Assembly (NCBI GenBank): GCA_910585275.1
Contig: CAJUCW010000008.1
Span: 1-64,000 of the forward strand
DNA from: an uncultured Muribaculaceae bacterium
GTDB lineage: Bacteria; Bacteroidota; Bacteroidia; Bacteroidales; Muribaculaceae
DNA length: 64,000 nucleotides
Reading direction: 5' to 3'
In this document: one piece after another, positions 31,301 through 39,164 of the stretch
Numbering within the stretch: the stretch's first letter is position 1
Layout of the letters: every line of letters starts with the position of its first letter
Translations under genes and position numbers: made by a program
The notes under the pieces: generated by a model
Databases searched by the model: none
Told to the model about the DNA's origin: nothing
Seen by the model: the letters and a program-made list of their open reading frames with translations, nothing else

Positions 31301-31615
31301 TATGTGTCGCATGACTCGGAGGTAGTCGTAAACCATCTCGACCCCAAAGGACTTCTTGACCGAATGCGCCACTTGAGCCGGGGCAAGTCCGAGCCTATTC
31401 TTGACCTTTGCCGGAAGTTCAACGCCGAGACACGCGACGGTCAGCGAATGGGCAAGTATTCCTCACTCCTCGGCGATGCAATCTCATCGCTGATAAAGGT
31501 AAAGGAATCAACCGACCTCTTTTCATTTCTCGATGGCGACAACGGTTCCCTTTTCGGCAACGAAGTTCGCGGCCTCGACGATTTCGAATTAATATGTTTC
31601 CTGATAATTCGATAG
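28370..31615 (+). CDS. SNF2-like helicase with PLD-like N-terminus, restriction-associated
   Basis: A 1081-aa cytoplasmic helicase. Residues about 20-190 resemble a phospholipase-D-like fold (SRVSIAAASFSIYAFQEL, LRFIFTSPSFI) but no HxK catalytic motif is visible. The SNF2/DEAD helicase follows: Walker A DSVGLGKT (about residue 270), VIDESHNFRNGG (Walker B), MLSATPVNNRFNDL (motif III), and the C-terminal lobe with IATDCISEGQNLQDCDYLINYDIHWNPVRIIQRFGRIDRIGS (motifs V and VI). The start is GTG at 28370, chosen because the following LIDNVNQTLRDDL is conserved in homologues as I recall them. It heads a five-gene operon; DUF4391 starts three bases after its stop. Probably a motor of the defence system; its exact job is unknown. 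Confidence 0.85.
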   Translation: MQTQLIDNVNQTLRDDLMKTIKSGSRVSIAAASFSIYAFQELRKQLGDIDELRFIFTSPSFITEKGDKQRREFYIPRLNRERDLFGSEFEIKLRNELSLKAVAKECADWIRRKACFKSNHTNENMMGFINVDATNYMPITGFTTVDLGCERGNNAYQFVQHTDTPLSQFYLNLFDQIWQDNGKLQVVTEKVLDNITNAYKENSPEFIYFVTLYNIFNEFLEDISEDVLPNEATGFKESIIWNKLYNFQRDAALAIINKLEKYNGCILADSVGLGKTYTALSVIKYYENRNKSVLVLCPKKLHDNWVTYRSNYVNNPLVADRLRYDILYHTDLSRQSGKSNGLDLEHVNWGNYDLVVIDESHNFRNGGKVTTDENDDNPRENRYLRLMNKVIRAGVKTKVLMLSATPVNNRFNDLRNQLALAYEGDSSQMDALLNTSSSLDDIFRQAQAAFNRWSKLPPEERTTPTLLEMLSFDFFEVLDSVTIARSRKHIEQYYDTADIGKFPHRLKPLSRAPKLTDLPKAVSFNDIFVSVSQLNLAIYTPSDFILPSKLEKYSDLREDGKFSNLSRSGRERGIRQLMSINLLKRLESSVNSFRLTLGRIRKYIEATIAAIDDLAATRQPSMVCDYDFSYGLDSDEQEDTVFIGNKKTKIALEDMDYVQWRGYLAKDLANLNMLLFMLADITPKHDSKLQMLIKDIRNKFAKPINAGNRKVIVFTAFSDTAQYIYDNIAPVVKSLGSYIGLISGDNVATSLRDVSRSGYDFNKILTLFSPVSKEKASLYPKQNEEIDVLIATDCISEGQNLQDCDYLINYDIHWNPVRIIQRFGRIDRIGSRNEVIQLVNYWPDMDLDDYINLKGRVEARMKVSVLTATGDDNPISLEEKGDLEYRRQQLERLKEEVVDIEEMGTGVSIMDLGLNEFRLDLLDYIKQGHDIDHTPMGLHALVASDKYAPPGVIFVLKNRNNEINIDRKNRLHPFYMVYVSHDSEVVVNHLDPKGLLDRMRHLSRGKSEPILDLCRKFNAETRDGQRMGKYSSLLGDAISSLIKVKESTDLFSFLDGDNGSLFGNEVRGLDDFELICFLIIR

Positions 31616-31618
31616 CGT

Positions 31619-32221
31619 ATGTTAGGACTGCCGCAATCTACCGAAGTCAAGCGACCGCTTCCCAAAGCGCAGCTTTATAAGCGGTTCGACTGGGAACCAT
31701 CGCAACGTGAAAGTTTTGATGGCAACGTGTCGCGTCTTGACTTCGTTAATTGGATTTCTATAAGCACCCTCCCCTCTATCGCCGAAGGTGTGGAAGTGAA
31801 AGAGATTTTTGTTGTGGATGTTGTGCTCAAAACTCGTGATTTCAACATCAAAAATATTATTCTCCTTGCAAAAAGCATCCCGCAACGCATTGTCTATTTG
31901 CTCCGCTATGAAGACGAAGTGAAGTTGGCCGTATTTCACACCAAACTATTCATTTCGCCATGGCAACACCTAACGCCTAATACCTCAATCCCTCTCAAAG
32001 GTTTAAACCTCGATGCCGTTTGGCAGAATATCGTTGCTTCTGTCGGCAATATGGAGATAACCGACGGCAACTCTCTCTCCGAACAAATCCATATTGACGA
32101 AGAACGAGCGAAACTCATTCGCCGAATCGAAACGTTGGAACGCCAGATGCGCTCAACGTCTCAACCCCGACGTCAACGCGAAATCTATTCCGAAATCAAA
32201 AAACTAAAACTATTAATATAA
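31619..32221 (+). CDS. DUF4391 protein
   Basis: A 200-aa protein with the DUF4391 pattern: an N-terminal FGLPxSTEVKRPLPKAxLY-like start (here LGLPQSTEVKRPLPKAQLYK), a VKEIFVVDVVL strand, RIVYLLRYEDEVKLAVFHTKLF, and a C-terminal coiled coil (EERAKLIRRIETLERQMRS). Function is unknown, but the family usually sits next to helicase and Type III restriction genes, as here. It is separated from its neighbours by three bases and one base, so stoichiometry may be set by coupled translation. Likely a structural or adaptor subunit; inference only. Confidence 0.85.
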   Translation: MLGLPQSTEVKRPLPKAQLYKRFDWEPSQRESFDGNVSRLDFVNWISISTLPSIAEGVEVKEIFVVDVVLKTRDFNIKNIILLAKSIPQRIVYLLRYEDEVKLAVFHTKLFISPWQHLTPNTSIPLKGLNLDAVWQNIVASVGNMEITDGNSLSEQIHIDEERAKLIRRIETLERQMRSTSQPRRQREIYSEIKKLKLLI

Positions 32222-32222
32222 T

Positions 32223-32816
32223 ATGGATCAAACTTTATCATTGGAAGAAATTCAACAAAGTGCTTTAGAAAGTGGTAATTGGGAACCTTTACGAGAATAC
32301 TACATGCCTAAGCTAATAAGACTTTTACTTGTGGCGAATGCAGCTCCTCGCGAAAGATTTTTCTATCTTGATGATGTTGAGAATAATGATGGGGTCTTCA
32401 ATGCAGTTGCTAAGGCAATCTGTCCGGATGAATATATCAACTATCAAATCTTTCATTTTAAAGATAATAACCGTATTGAAAGTAAACGAATAATACTAAA
32501 TCTTCTAAAAGATAAGGGTATCTATCTTATCGATATAATGCCAAAGACAAAAGAAGAAGCACTTGAAGAAGCAGATTTAACATATTGGCTTAATCAATGT
32601 AAAAAGGATGTTGATAAGCTTCCGCTTGCAAAGGATTGCAGAATTGTACTCTGTCATACTAATTCTCATAAGTTATATTCTTTTTTTAATGACCGGAAGT
32701 ATGAAACGGAAAAACTGCCTTGTCCAGTCCAAAGAAACAGCAATTCTTTTAAGATTAAGGGAACTTTTATAACCAAACTCAGCAAACTTTACAAAAAAAT
32801 AGAAGGCAATGGATAA
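32223..32816 (+). CDS. Unknown AT-rich protein inside the restriction operon
   Basis: A 197-aa protein that I cannot place firmly. The segment IRLLLVANAAPRERFFYLDD (residues about 31-50) followed by FNAVAKAI, and IVLCHTNSHKLY near residue 143, recall a uracil-DNA-glycosylase-like fold, where a strand is followed by a small-residue turn and FFY, but I see no confirmed catalytic motif. It is clearly more AT-rich than DUF4391 and the helicase on its left, suggesting later insertion. Its stop overlaps the mod start by eight bases and its start is one base after DUF4391, so it is firmly part of the operon. Confidence 0.6.
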   Translation: MDQTLSLEEIQQSALESGNWEPLREYYMPKLIRLLLVANAAPRERFFYLDDVENNDGVFNAVAKAICPDEYINYQIFHFKDNNRIESKRIILNLLKDKGIYLIDIMPKTKEEALEEADLTYWLNQCKKDVDKLPLAKDCRIVLCHTNSHKLYSFFNDRKYETEKLPCPVQRNSNSFKIKGTFITKLSKLYKKIEGNG

Positions 32817-34755
32817 ACTACACATGCGAAGTCGTGATGTTGTGGGTAGCAATGTGGAGAAGATTGCTGCGTTGTTTCCGCAGTGCGTTACAGAGCGACT
32901 GAACAAAGACGGTAAGCCGGAACTTGCTATTGACTTTGACAAGCTCCGTGCGGAACTGTCGAACGAAGTGCTCGATGACGGCGAAGAACGCTACCAGTTC
33001 ACGTGGCCCGACAAGCGTGTCGCTTCACACCTTGCAAATACTCCAACTACACAAACGCTCCGTCCGAATGTCAATGCCTCAAAAGATTTTTGGAATACTG
33101 AAAACCTATATATCGAGGGCGACAATCTTGATGTGCTTAAAGTTCTCCGTGAGAATTATCTAGGTCGAGTGAAGATGATTTATATAGACCCACCTTATAA
33201 CACAGGAAATGACTTCATATATCATGACGAATATTCAATGCCTGATGACAAATATAAAAATAAAGACATCGACTGGGATGGAGTTTACGAGGGTAAAGCA
33301 CATAGTATAGGGGTTGGCGTTAAAAGCGGTCTCTTTGACGAGAATGGAAACCAACTCCTTGATCATATGCAGCGTAACATTGAGAGCAATGGTCGCTTTC
33401 ATACTGATTGGCTTAATATGATATATCCACGCTTGAAAGTGGCTCGCGACTTGCTTTCAGACGATGGTGTTATCTTTATTTCAATGGATGACAACGAAGC
33501 GAATAATCTTAAATCGATATGTGATGAAATCTTCGGTGTTCGGAACTTCCTCGCGCAAGTTGTTTGGGAAAGATCTTTTTCCCCAATCAATCTAATGAAG
33601 CACTTCTCTCCTTCTCACGACTATATCTTGGTGTATGCCAAAAATCAAGAAATTGCTAAGTGCTTTGGTATTCCAAGGTCTGAAGAAGCCGATAACCGCT
33701 ATTCGAATCCGGATAACGATCCAAGAGGCCCCTGGATGTCGAGTGATATTTCAGTTGGGCCTGCAATAGAAGCAAATATTTATCCGATTACGACGCCCTC
33801 CGGACGTATAGTTGAGCCTCCAGCTGCTCGCAGCTGGAGGCTCTCGCGGAACGCGTTCCGCGAGAGACTCCAGGATAATCGAATTTGGTTCGGTCCAGAT
33901 GGTGATGGAGTACCACGTATTAAAAGATTTCGGTCAGAACTTCGTAAAACCGGTATAACACCCATAACTATATGGAAATATACTGAAGTTGATCACTCTC
34001 AGGCTGCTACTCAAAAGCTTGCCAAACTCTTTGACGGCAAGAAGTATTTTGATTATCCGAAACCTGTTGCGTTGTTAAAGCGCTGTCTCTCGCTTTACAC
34101 CGCCCAAGATAATTGTATCGTTCTTGATTTTTTTAGCGGTAGCGGCACTTTTGCTCAAGCCGTAATGGAGCTTAATGCCGAAGACGGAGGCAAACGCAAA
34201 TATATATTGGTTCAAGCTCCTGAAAAAATGGAGAATCCAGCAAATGTAACTTTAACATTTGAAACAATTCCTCAGTTTGCAGAGGAACGTATCCGCCGCG
34301 CCGGAAAACGCATCAAAGAAGAAGCGGGTCTGCAAGGTCTGGATCTCGATATTGGTTTTAGGGTATTAAAGCTTGATTCGTCGAATATGGAGGATGTGTT
34401 TTATTCGCCGGAAGATTTTAATGAGCAAAACCTTTTCAACACTGTTGACAATGTGAAGCCTGACCGCACACCGCTTGATTTGCTTTTCCAAGTCCTGCCC
34501 GAACTCAATATTGAGTTATCGGCCAAGATTGAGGAAAAGGAGGTTAACGGTAAAAAGGTGTTCTTCGTAGATGGCAATTATCTTATTGCCACGTTCGATA
34601 CCGACGTGAATGAATCCACAGTGACGGAAATTGCTAAGATGAAGCCGCTCTACTTCGTTATGCGTGATGCTTCTGCTGCCAACGACAATGTCCTTGACAA
34701 CTTTGAGCAAATCTTCCGCCACTACTCACCCGATACCATCCGCAAAATCATCTAA
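32809..34755 (+). CDS. mod: Type III DNA methyltransferase (Mod)
   Basis: A 648-aa beta-class amino-methyltransferase that sets the sequence specificity of the Type III system and methylates adenine in one strand. The catalytic motif IV DPPYNTGNDF is at residues 127-136; the S-adenosylmethionine motif I DFFSGSGTFAQAVMEL is near residue 440, an order typical of Mod. The target-recognition region lies between. Residues about 336-353 (AARSWRLSRNAFRERLQ) are encoded by two adjacent perfect palindromes, yet protein length there matches homologues. No long simple repeat suggesting phase variation is present. Res follows after three bases. Confidence 0.93.
   Translation: MDKLHMRSRDVVGSNVEKIAALFPQCVTERLNKDGKPELAIDFDKLRAELSNEVLDDGEERYQFTWPDKRVASHLANTPTTQTLRPNVNASKDFWNTENLYIEGDNLDVLKVLRENYLGRVKMIYIDPPYNTGNDFIYHDEYSMPDDKYKNKDIDWDGVYEGKAHSIGVGVKSGLFDENGNQLLDHMQRNIESNGRFHTDWLNMIYPRLKVARDLLSDDGVIFISMDDNEANNLKSICDEIFGVRNFLAQVVWERSFSPINLMKHFSPSHDYILVYAKNQEIAKCFGIPRSEEADNRYSNPDNDPRGPWMSSDISVGPAIEANIYPITTPSGRIVEPPAARSWRLSRNAFRERLQDNRIWFGPDGDGVPRIKRFRSELRKTGITPITIWKYTEVDHSQAATQKLAKLFDGKKYFDYPKPVALLKRCLSLYTAQDNCIVLDFFSGSGTFAQAVMELNAEDGGKRKYILVQAPEKMENPANVTLTFETIPQFAEERIRRAGKRIKEEAGLQGLDLDIGFRVLKLDSSNMEDVFYSPEDFNEQNLFNTVDNVKPDRTPLDLLFQVLPELNIELSAKIEEKEVNGKKVFFVDGNYLIATFDTDVNESTVTEIAKMKPLYFVMRDASAANDNVLDNFEQIFRHYSPDTIRKII
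33814..33866. repeat. Two adjacent perfect palindromes inside mod
   Basis: First, a 13-bp stem (33814-33826 with 33831-33843) with loop CTCG. Second, a 26-bp loopless palindrome at 33841-33866, centred on AACGCGTT, overlapping the first by three bases. As a result both strands encode SRNAFRE in one frame. Confidence 0.95.
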
Positions 34756-34758
34756 GCC

Positions 34759-37700
34759 ATGAAGTTTAAGTTTAAGATTCAAGGCTATCAGACGGAAGCG
34801 GTGGAGAATACCACCGCCATTTTTGCCGGGCAACCGAACCGCGACATAGCACACTATCGCCGCGATTTGGGTAAAATCGCCTCGGGCACAATGCGCGAAA
34901 TGCTAAACGATGACGGCTACCGAAATGCCGATGTGGAGCTGACCTCTACGCAGTTGCTTGAAAACCTACACTCGGTGCAGACTGCTGCCGGTGTGCCTCT
35001 ATCCAAATCTCTTTCGAAGATCGATGGACTCGGTGCGGCAAACCTCGACATCGAAATGGAAACCGGTACGGGTAAGACTTACGTCTATATAAAGACGATG
35101 TTTGAACTTAATAAGCTCTACGGCTGGTCGAAGTTTATCATCGTTGTGCCGAGCATTGCCATACGCGAGGGTGTGGCAAAGTCGTTCCGGATGCTTGAAG
35201 AACACTTTATGGAGCATTACGGAAAGAAGGCCCGTTGGTTTGTCTATAACAGTTCCAATCTCAATCAACTCGACCAGTTCTCCCAGGATGCTGGGCTGAA
35301 CGTAATGATTATAAATACCCAGGCTTTTGCCGCGTCACTCAAAGAGGGAGGCCGCTCCAAAGAAAGCCGAATAATTTATTCGAAGCGAGACGAATTCGCT
35401 TCACGCCGTCCAATTGATGTGATTGCCGCAAACCGTCCTATCATTATCATGGATGAGCCGCAGAAGATGGAGGGGGCCGCCACACAGGCGGCACTCAAGA
35501 AGTTCAATCCGCTCTTCGTGCTGAATTATTCCGCCACCCATAAGACCAAACATGATACCGTCTATGCACTCGACGCACTCGATGCTTTTCGGGAGCGGTT
35601 GGTGAAGCGCATACGCGTCATAGGTTTTGAACTCAAAAACTTGCCGGGCACCAACGGCTATATGTACCTCGACAACATCGTTCTTTCGCCCGACAAACCG
35701 CCGATGGCACGAATAGAGATTGAGGTCAAGAATGCATCCGGCGAACCGCGCCGCAGGATTAAGACTTTCGGTGTGGGCGATTCCCTTTTTGCCGAATCAA
35801 ACGAGTTGCTCGAATACAACGGCTATACCGTTTCCGAAATTTGTCCCGGCACCGACCGCCAGCCCGTAGGGTATGTGACGTTCACCAACGGGCGCACTAT
35901 CGTGAAGGGTCAAGTTGTCGGTGCGCATAACGAATTGCACTTGCAGCGCGTGCAGATACGCGAAACCATCAAAGCCCATTTCGAAAAAGAGCGCGAACTT
36001 TTCAAAAAGGGAATAAAGTGTCTTTCGCTATTTTTCATCGACGAAGTAGCCAAATACCGCTCATACGATTCTGATGGAAAAGAGGTGAAAGGTGTGTTCC
36101 AACAGATTTTTGAAGAAGAATACGCCCGACTTGTCAACGGAGAATTTCGCATCTTCGATGAAGAATATAATCAATACTTACGGCGATTTCATCCAGTCGA
36201 TACACATCGCGGTTATTTCTCTATCGACAAGAAGACGGGCCGTATGACAGATACGAAGATGAAGCGTGGCAGCGACGTGAGCGAGGAAGCTTCGGACTAT
36301 GACCTCATACTCCGCGACAAGGAGCGACTCCTGAGCTTCGACGAACCGACGCGCTTCATATTTTCCCATTCCGCACTCCGTGAAGGTTGGGATAACCCGA
36401 ATGTGTTCCAGATTTGCACGCTGCGCCATAGCAATTCCTCCACCGCCAAGCGTCAGGAAGTGGGCCGAGGCTTACGCATCTGCGTTGACAAGAATGGTAT
36501 CCGGCAGGACAAGGAACTGCTCGGAGAAGACGTGCATAAAATCAATGTACTAACCGTTATTGCCAACGAAAGCTACGCCGACTTTACGACCGCTCTCCAG
36601 CGCGAAACCCGCGAGGCCCTTCGTGAACGCGTATCGAAAGCATCGTGCGGCTACTTCGAGGGTAAAACCATCAAGGTTGACGGACAACCTCACATCGTCA
36701 CCGACTCCGAGGCAAGACGCATTATGGTATGGCTTGAAGACAATGATTATGTCGATGCAGAGGGCAACATCACTCCGAAATATCATGCAGACCTGGCCGA
36801 CGAGGCACTTGCCCCTTACGGAGAAAAACTCGCGCCGATGGCAGAGGGCATTACAAAACTTGTCAATTCAATCTTCGATTCATCGCAACTTGACGACTTG
36901 ACAGAAGACGGCTCCAAAACGAAGGTGCCTGTGCAGACCACCAACGGCAATTTCAACAAGGAACAATTTCAAGCCCTATGGCGCGAAATCAACCATAAGT
37001 ATGTCTATACAGTCAGCTACGACAGCAAGGAACTTATCGAAAAATCAATCTTGCATCTCAACACCGACGAGTTGCAGGTGCGTACCCTGCGCTATATCAA
37101 GATTGTAGGGGAACAAGACAGCAACGAGGTTACAGAATTCGGCAACACCCGCTCTACATCACAACAGCTTACGGATGTCAGCACCTCGACGGTGAAGTAT
37201 GACCTTATCGGGCAGGTGGCAAAGGGGGCGAATATCACACGTCGCACCGCCGCGAAAATTCTTCAGGGACTGCGCTCTGCAAAACTGGCATTGTTCCGCA
37301 ACAATCCGGAAGAATTTATACGCAAGGTCATTCAGATTATCCGCGAGCAAAAAGCCACGATGATTGTTGACCATATCCACTACCATTTGACAGAGGGCTC
37401 ATACGATTCCGACATATTTACCGTAGCAAGTCAGGTTGAATTCAACAAGGCGTATAAGGCCATGAAGCATGTTACTGACTATGTGATTTCCGACAGTATC
37501 GGTGAGCGCAATTTCGCGCATGACCTTGACGAGGCAAGCGAGGTTGTGGTCTATGCAAAATTGCCACGCTCGTTCCGGATACCTACTCCTGTGGGCAGTT
37601 ATGCTCCTGATTGGGCCATAGCGATGGAACGCGAAAATGTGAAGCACATTTTCTTCATCGCAGAGACCAAAGGCTCGCTCCAGTCAATGCAGCTCAATGC

Positions 37701-37824
37701 CATCGAGAAGGCTAAGATTGACTGCTGCTCCAAGCTCTTCAGCGAGATGTCAACCGCCAACGTACGCTATCATAAGGTCACTTGCTATCAAGACCTTCTC
37801 GATGCAATGACCGCAATCAAATAA
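34759..37824 (+). CDS. res: Type III restriction enzyme, Res subunit
   Basis: The helicase-nuclease subunit, 1021 aa, full length. Walker A is ETGTGKT (residues 101-107), Walker B is IIIMDEPQKM (Asp232), motif III is LNYSATHKTKHD, and motif VI lies in SSTAKRQEVGRGLRICVD. The C-terminal endonuclease has a PD-(D/E)xK pattern: APDWAIAM, then about 17 residues later IAETKGS. It translocates from Mod-bound sites and cuts when two sites meet head to head. It ends the five-gene operon; a GC-rich hairpin lies about 170 bases downstream. Confidence 0.95.
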   Translation: MKFKFKIQGYQTEAVENTTAIFAGQPNRDIAHYRRDLGKIASGTMREMLNDDGYRNADVELTSTQLLENLHSVQTAAGVPLSKSLSKIDGLGAANLDIEMETGTGKTYVYIKTMFELNKLYGWSKFIIVVPSIAIREGVAKSFRMLEEHFMEHYGKKARWFVYNSSNLNQLDQFSQDAGLNVMIINTQAFAASLKEGGRSKESRIIYSKRDEFASRRPIDVIAANRPIIIMDEPQKMEGAATQAALKKFNPLFVLNYSATHKTKHDTVYALDALDAFRERLVKRIRVIGFELKNLPGTNGYMYLDNIVLSPDKPPMARIEIEVKNASGEPRRRIKTFGVGDSLFAESNELLEYNGYTVSEICPGTDRQPVGYVTFTNGRTIVKGQVVGAHNELHLQRVQIRETIKAHFEKERELFKKGIKCLSLFFIDEVAKYRSYDSDGKEVKGVFQQIFEEEYARLVNGEFRIFDEEYNQYLRRFHPVDTHRGYFSIDKKTGRMTDTKMKRGSDVSEEASDYDLILRDKERLLSFDEPTRFIFSHSALREGWDNPNVFQICTLRHSNSSTAKRQEVGRGLRICVDKNGIRQDKELLGEDVHKINVLTVIANESYADFTTALQRETREALRERVSKASCGYFEGKTIKVDGQPHIVTDSEARRIMVWLEDNDYVDAEGNITPKYHADLADEALAPYGEKLAPMAEGITKLVNSIFDSSQLDDLTEDGSKTKVPVQTTNGNFNKEQFQALWREINHKYVYTVSYDSKELIEKSILHLNTDELQVRTLRYIKIVGEQDSNEVTEFGNTRSTSQQLTDVSTSTVKYDLIGQVAKGANITRRTAAKILQGLRSAKLALFRNNPEEFIRKVIQIIREQKATMIVDHIHYHLTEGSYDSDIFTVASQVEFNKAYKAMKHVTDYVISDSIGERNFAHDLDEASEVVVYAKLPRSFRIPTPVGSYAPDWAIAMERENVKHIFFIAETKGSLQSMQLNAIEKAKIDCCSKLFSEMSTANVRYHKVTCYQDLLDAMTAIK

Positions 37825-37995
37825 TATTTTGGGCCAGGCGGCGAGAGTAAATGGCTTATAATCAGCGGGAGCGAGTGGGTGGTCCAGAAGAAAATATAAA
37901 GTGGTCCAGAAAGTGTTAAAACGGGATGACCGGCCCCTAAGGCCCGGTAACGCAACGAAGACGGTTCCTGCCGATTGAGGAGGCAACGAAGACGG

Positions 37996-38043
37996 GGCTG
38001 TCCCGCTGTCCCACGTCGGGGACAGTGGGACAGCGGGACAGCC
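37996..38043. repeat. Long GC-rich hairpin
   Basis: A perfect 19-bp inverted repeat (37996-38014 with 38025-38043), itself made of two copies of CTGTCCC per arm, with a 10-base loop. No T-run follows on either strand. It lies between the convergent ends of res and ftsE in 243 bases that hold no gene, and may act as a barrier or transcription stop for both. Confidence 0.8.
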
Positions 38044-38067
38044 GGGACAATGGGGAGAGGAGATTCT

Positions 38068-38739
38068 TCAGGATTCGACGAGGAGGTTTTTGGAGTCGCA
38101 GCGGAGCACGCGGCCGGGGAAGTCATCGACGAGCTGGAGATTATGGGTGGCCATGAGCACGCAATGGCCGGCACCGGCGAGCTCGTGAAGGAGGGTCACA
38201 ATCTGATAGCCGGTCTGGGGGTCGAGGTTACCCGTGGGCTCGTCGGCGAGGATGAGTTGAGGCTTGTTGAGCAATGCGCGGGCAATTACGATGCGTTGCT
38301 GTTCGCCGCCGCTGAGTTCGTAGGGCATCTTGTAGCTTTTATTGGCCATTCCTACGGCGGTAAGCACTTCCTCAATGCGCTGTTCCATCTCGTCTTTATT
38401 GCTCCAACCGGTAGCATTAAGCACGAATTTCAGGTTGCCGCTTACCGAACGGTCCTGCAGAAGCTGGAAGTCCTGGAAGACAATGCCGATTTTTCTTCTA
38501 AGATACGGCACTTTGCTTTTCTTGATGGTGAGTAGGTCGAAGTCAAGAACATCGGCCGTGGTGCCGGAATGGATGGGCACGTCGGCATACATAGATTTCA
38601 TCAGACTGCTCTTGCCGCTCCCTACCCTACCGACAAGATAATTGAATTCTCCGGTAGATAAAGAAAACGAAACGTTTTTGAGCACGCTTTTTTCGGCGCG
38701 TTCGATGCTTACGTCTTTATAGTTTACAATTACGCTCAT
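38068..38739 (-). CDS. ftsE: Cell division ATP-binding protein FtsE
   Basis: A 223-aa ABC ATPase. Walker A is GRVGSGKSS (about residues 37-45), the Q-loop is IGIVFQDFQLL, the signature is LSGGEQQRIVIARALL, Walker B is LILADEPTGNLD, and the switch His is in MATHNLQL. FtsE partners with membrane protein FtsX to control cell-wall hydrolases at division; in Bacteroidetes ftsE is often unlinked from ftsX, and no ftsX is seen here. The 5' leader predicted from a -7 box at 38902-38910 would contain three 51-bp tandem repeats. Confidence 0.9.
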   Translation of the reverse strand: MSVIVNYKDVSIERAEKSVLKNVSFSLSTGEFNYLVGRVGSGKSSLMKSMYADVPIHSGTTADVLDFDLLTIKKSKVPYLRRKIGIVFQDFQLLQDRSVSGNLKFVLNATGWSNKDEMEQRIEEVLTAVGMANKSYKMPYELSGGEQQRIVIARALLNKPQLILADEPTGNLDPQTGYQIVTLLHELAGAGHCVLMATHNLQLVDDFPGRVLRCDSKNLLVES

Positions 38740-38754
38740 TCAGTTATTATTTTA

Positions 38755-38907
38755 AGACCATGTTCCCATAGAACCATGGTTATAGCTCACAGAGGATTTG
38801 CAAAAAGACCATAGCCCCATAGAACCATGGTTATAGCTCACAGAGGATTTGCAAAAAGACCATAGCCCCATAGAACCATAGTTATAGCTCACAGAGGATT
38901 TGCAAAA
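38755..38907. repeat. Tandem repeat, three copies of 51 bp
   Basis: Units begin at 38755, 38806 and 38857 and are nearly identical (a few substitutions, for example CATGTTCCC in the first for CATAGCCCC in the others). Each contains the palindrome AACCATGGTT (ATAGTT in the third copy breaks it) and ends in TTTGCAAAA. There are no spacers, so this is not CRISPR. Confidence 0.97.
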
Positions 38908-38910
38908 TTA
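38902..38910 (-). promoter_or_regulatory. -7 box (TAATTTTGC) at the edge of the 51-bp repeats, probably for ftsE
   Basis: The minus strand reads TAATTTTGC at the right end of the repeat array. Transcription would then pass through all three repeats before ftsE, giving a leader of about 155 bases. A -33 box is not evident. Confidence 0.45.
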
Positions 38911-39096
38911 CTGAAAAGTTTTTGAATTACAGTCAAGGAGCAAGAGATTTGTGTACTTCCGGCTTATGCGCTTCCTTACTTTACCTTTACCGACATATTA
39001 ACGGCAAAATAAAGCAACCGATTATAAAATAAATTTTTATATTTTTATTCAATTTACTCTTTTGAAAAAAGAAGGACTTCGGAACGCTTTTTTAAT

Positions 39097-39105
39097 TAAT
39101 TTTGC
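39097..39105 (+). promoter_or_regulatory. -7 box (TAATTTTGC) of the PL/GH88 fusion gene
   Basis: TAATTTTGC lies about 60 bases before the ATG at 39165. The usual -33 TTTG is not at the standard spacing; a TTTG at 39061-39064 is too far. Confidence 0.5.
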
Positions 39106-39164
39106 AATAATGACACAGGCATCACCACCCGTGCATGCAGTAACCGTAAAAACAACCCACATTA

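Noticed and set aside
33780..33965. Minus-strand frame containing SRNAFRE opposite mod
   Set aside because: It mirrors mod only because the palindrome reads the same on both strands; no independent coding evidence.
32809..34755. Phase variation of mod through simple sequence repeats
   Set aside because: No long homopolymer or tetranucleotide run was found; the longest T run is about seven bases.
38755..38907. CRISPR array
   Set aside because: The repeats are directly adjacent with no spacers and no cas genes are present.
28161..38967. A 17-base near repeat (TGTAtTTCCGGCTTAT type) at 28161-28177 and 38951-38967, on either side of the restriction operon
   Set aside because: Two mismatches in a short sequence, and core gene ftsE lies inside the span, so it does not mark clean ends of a mobile element.
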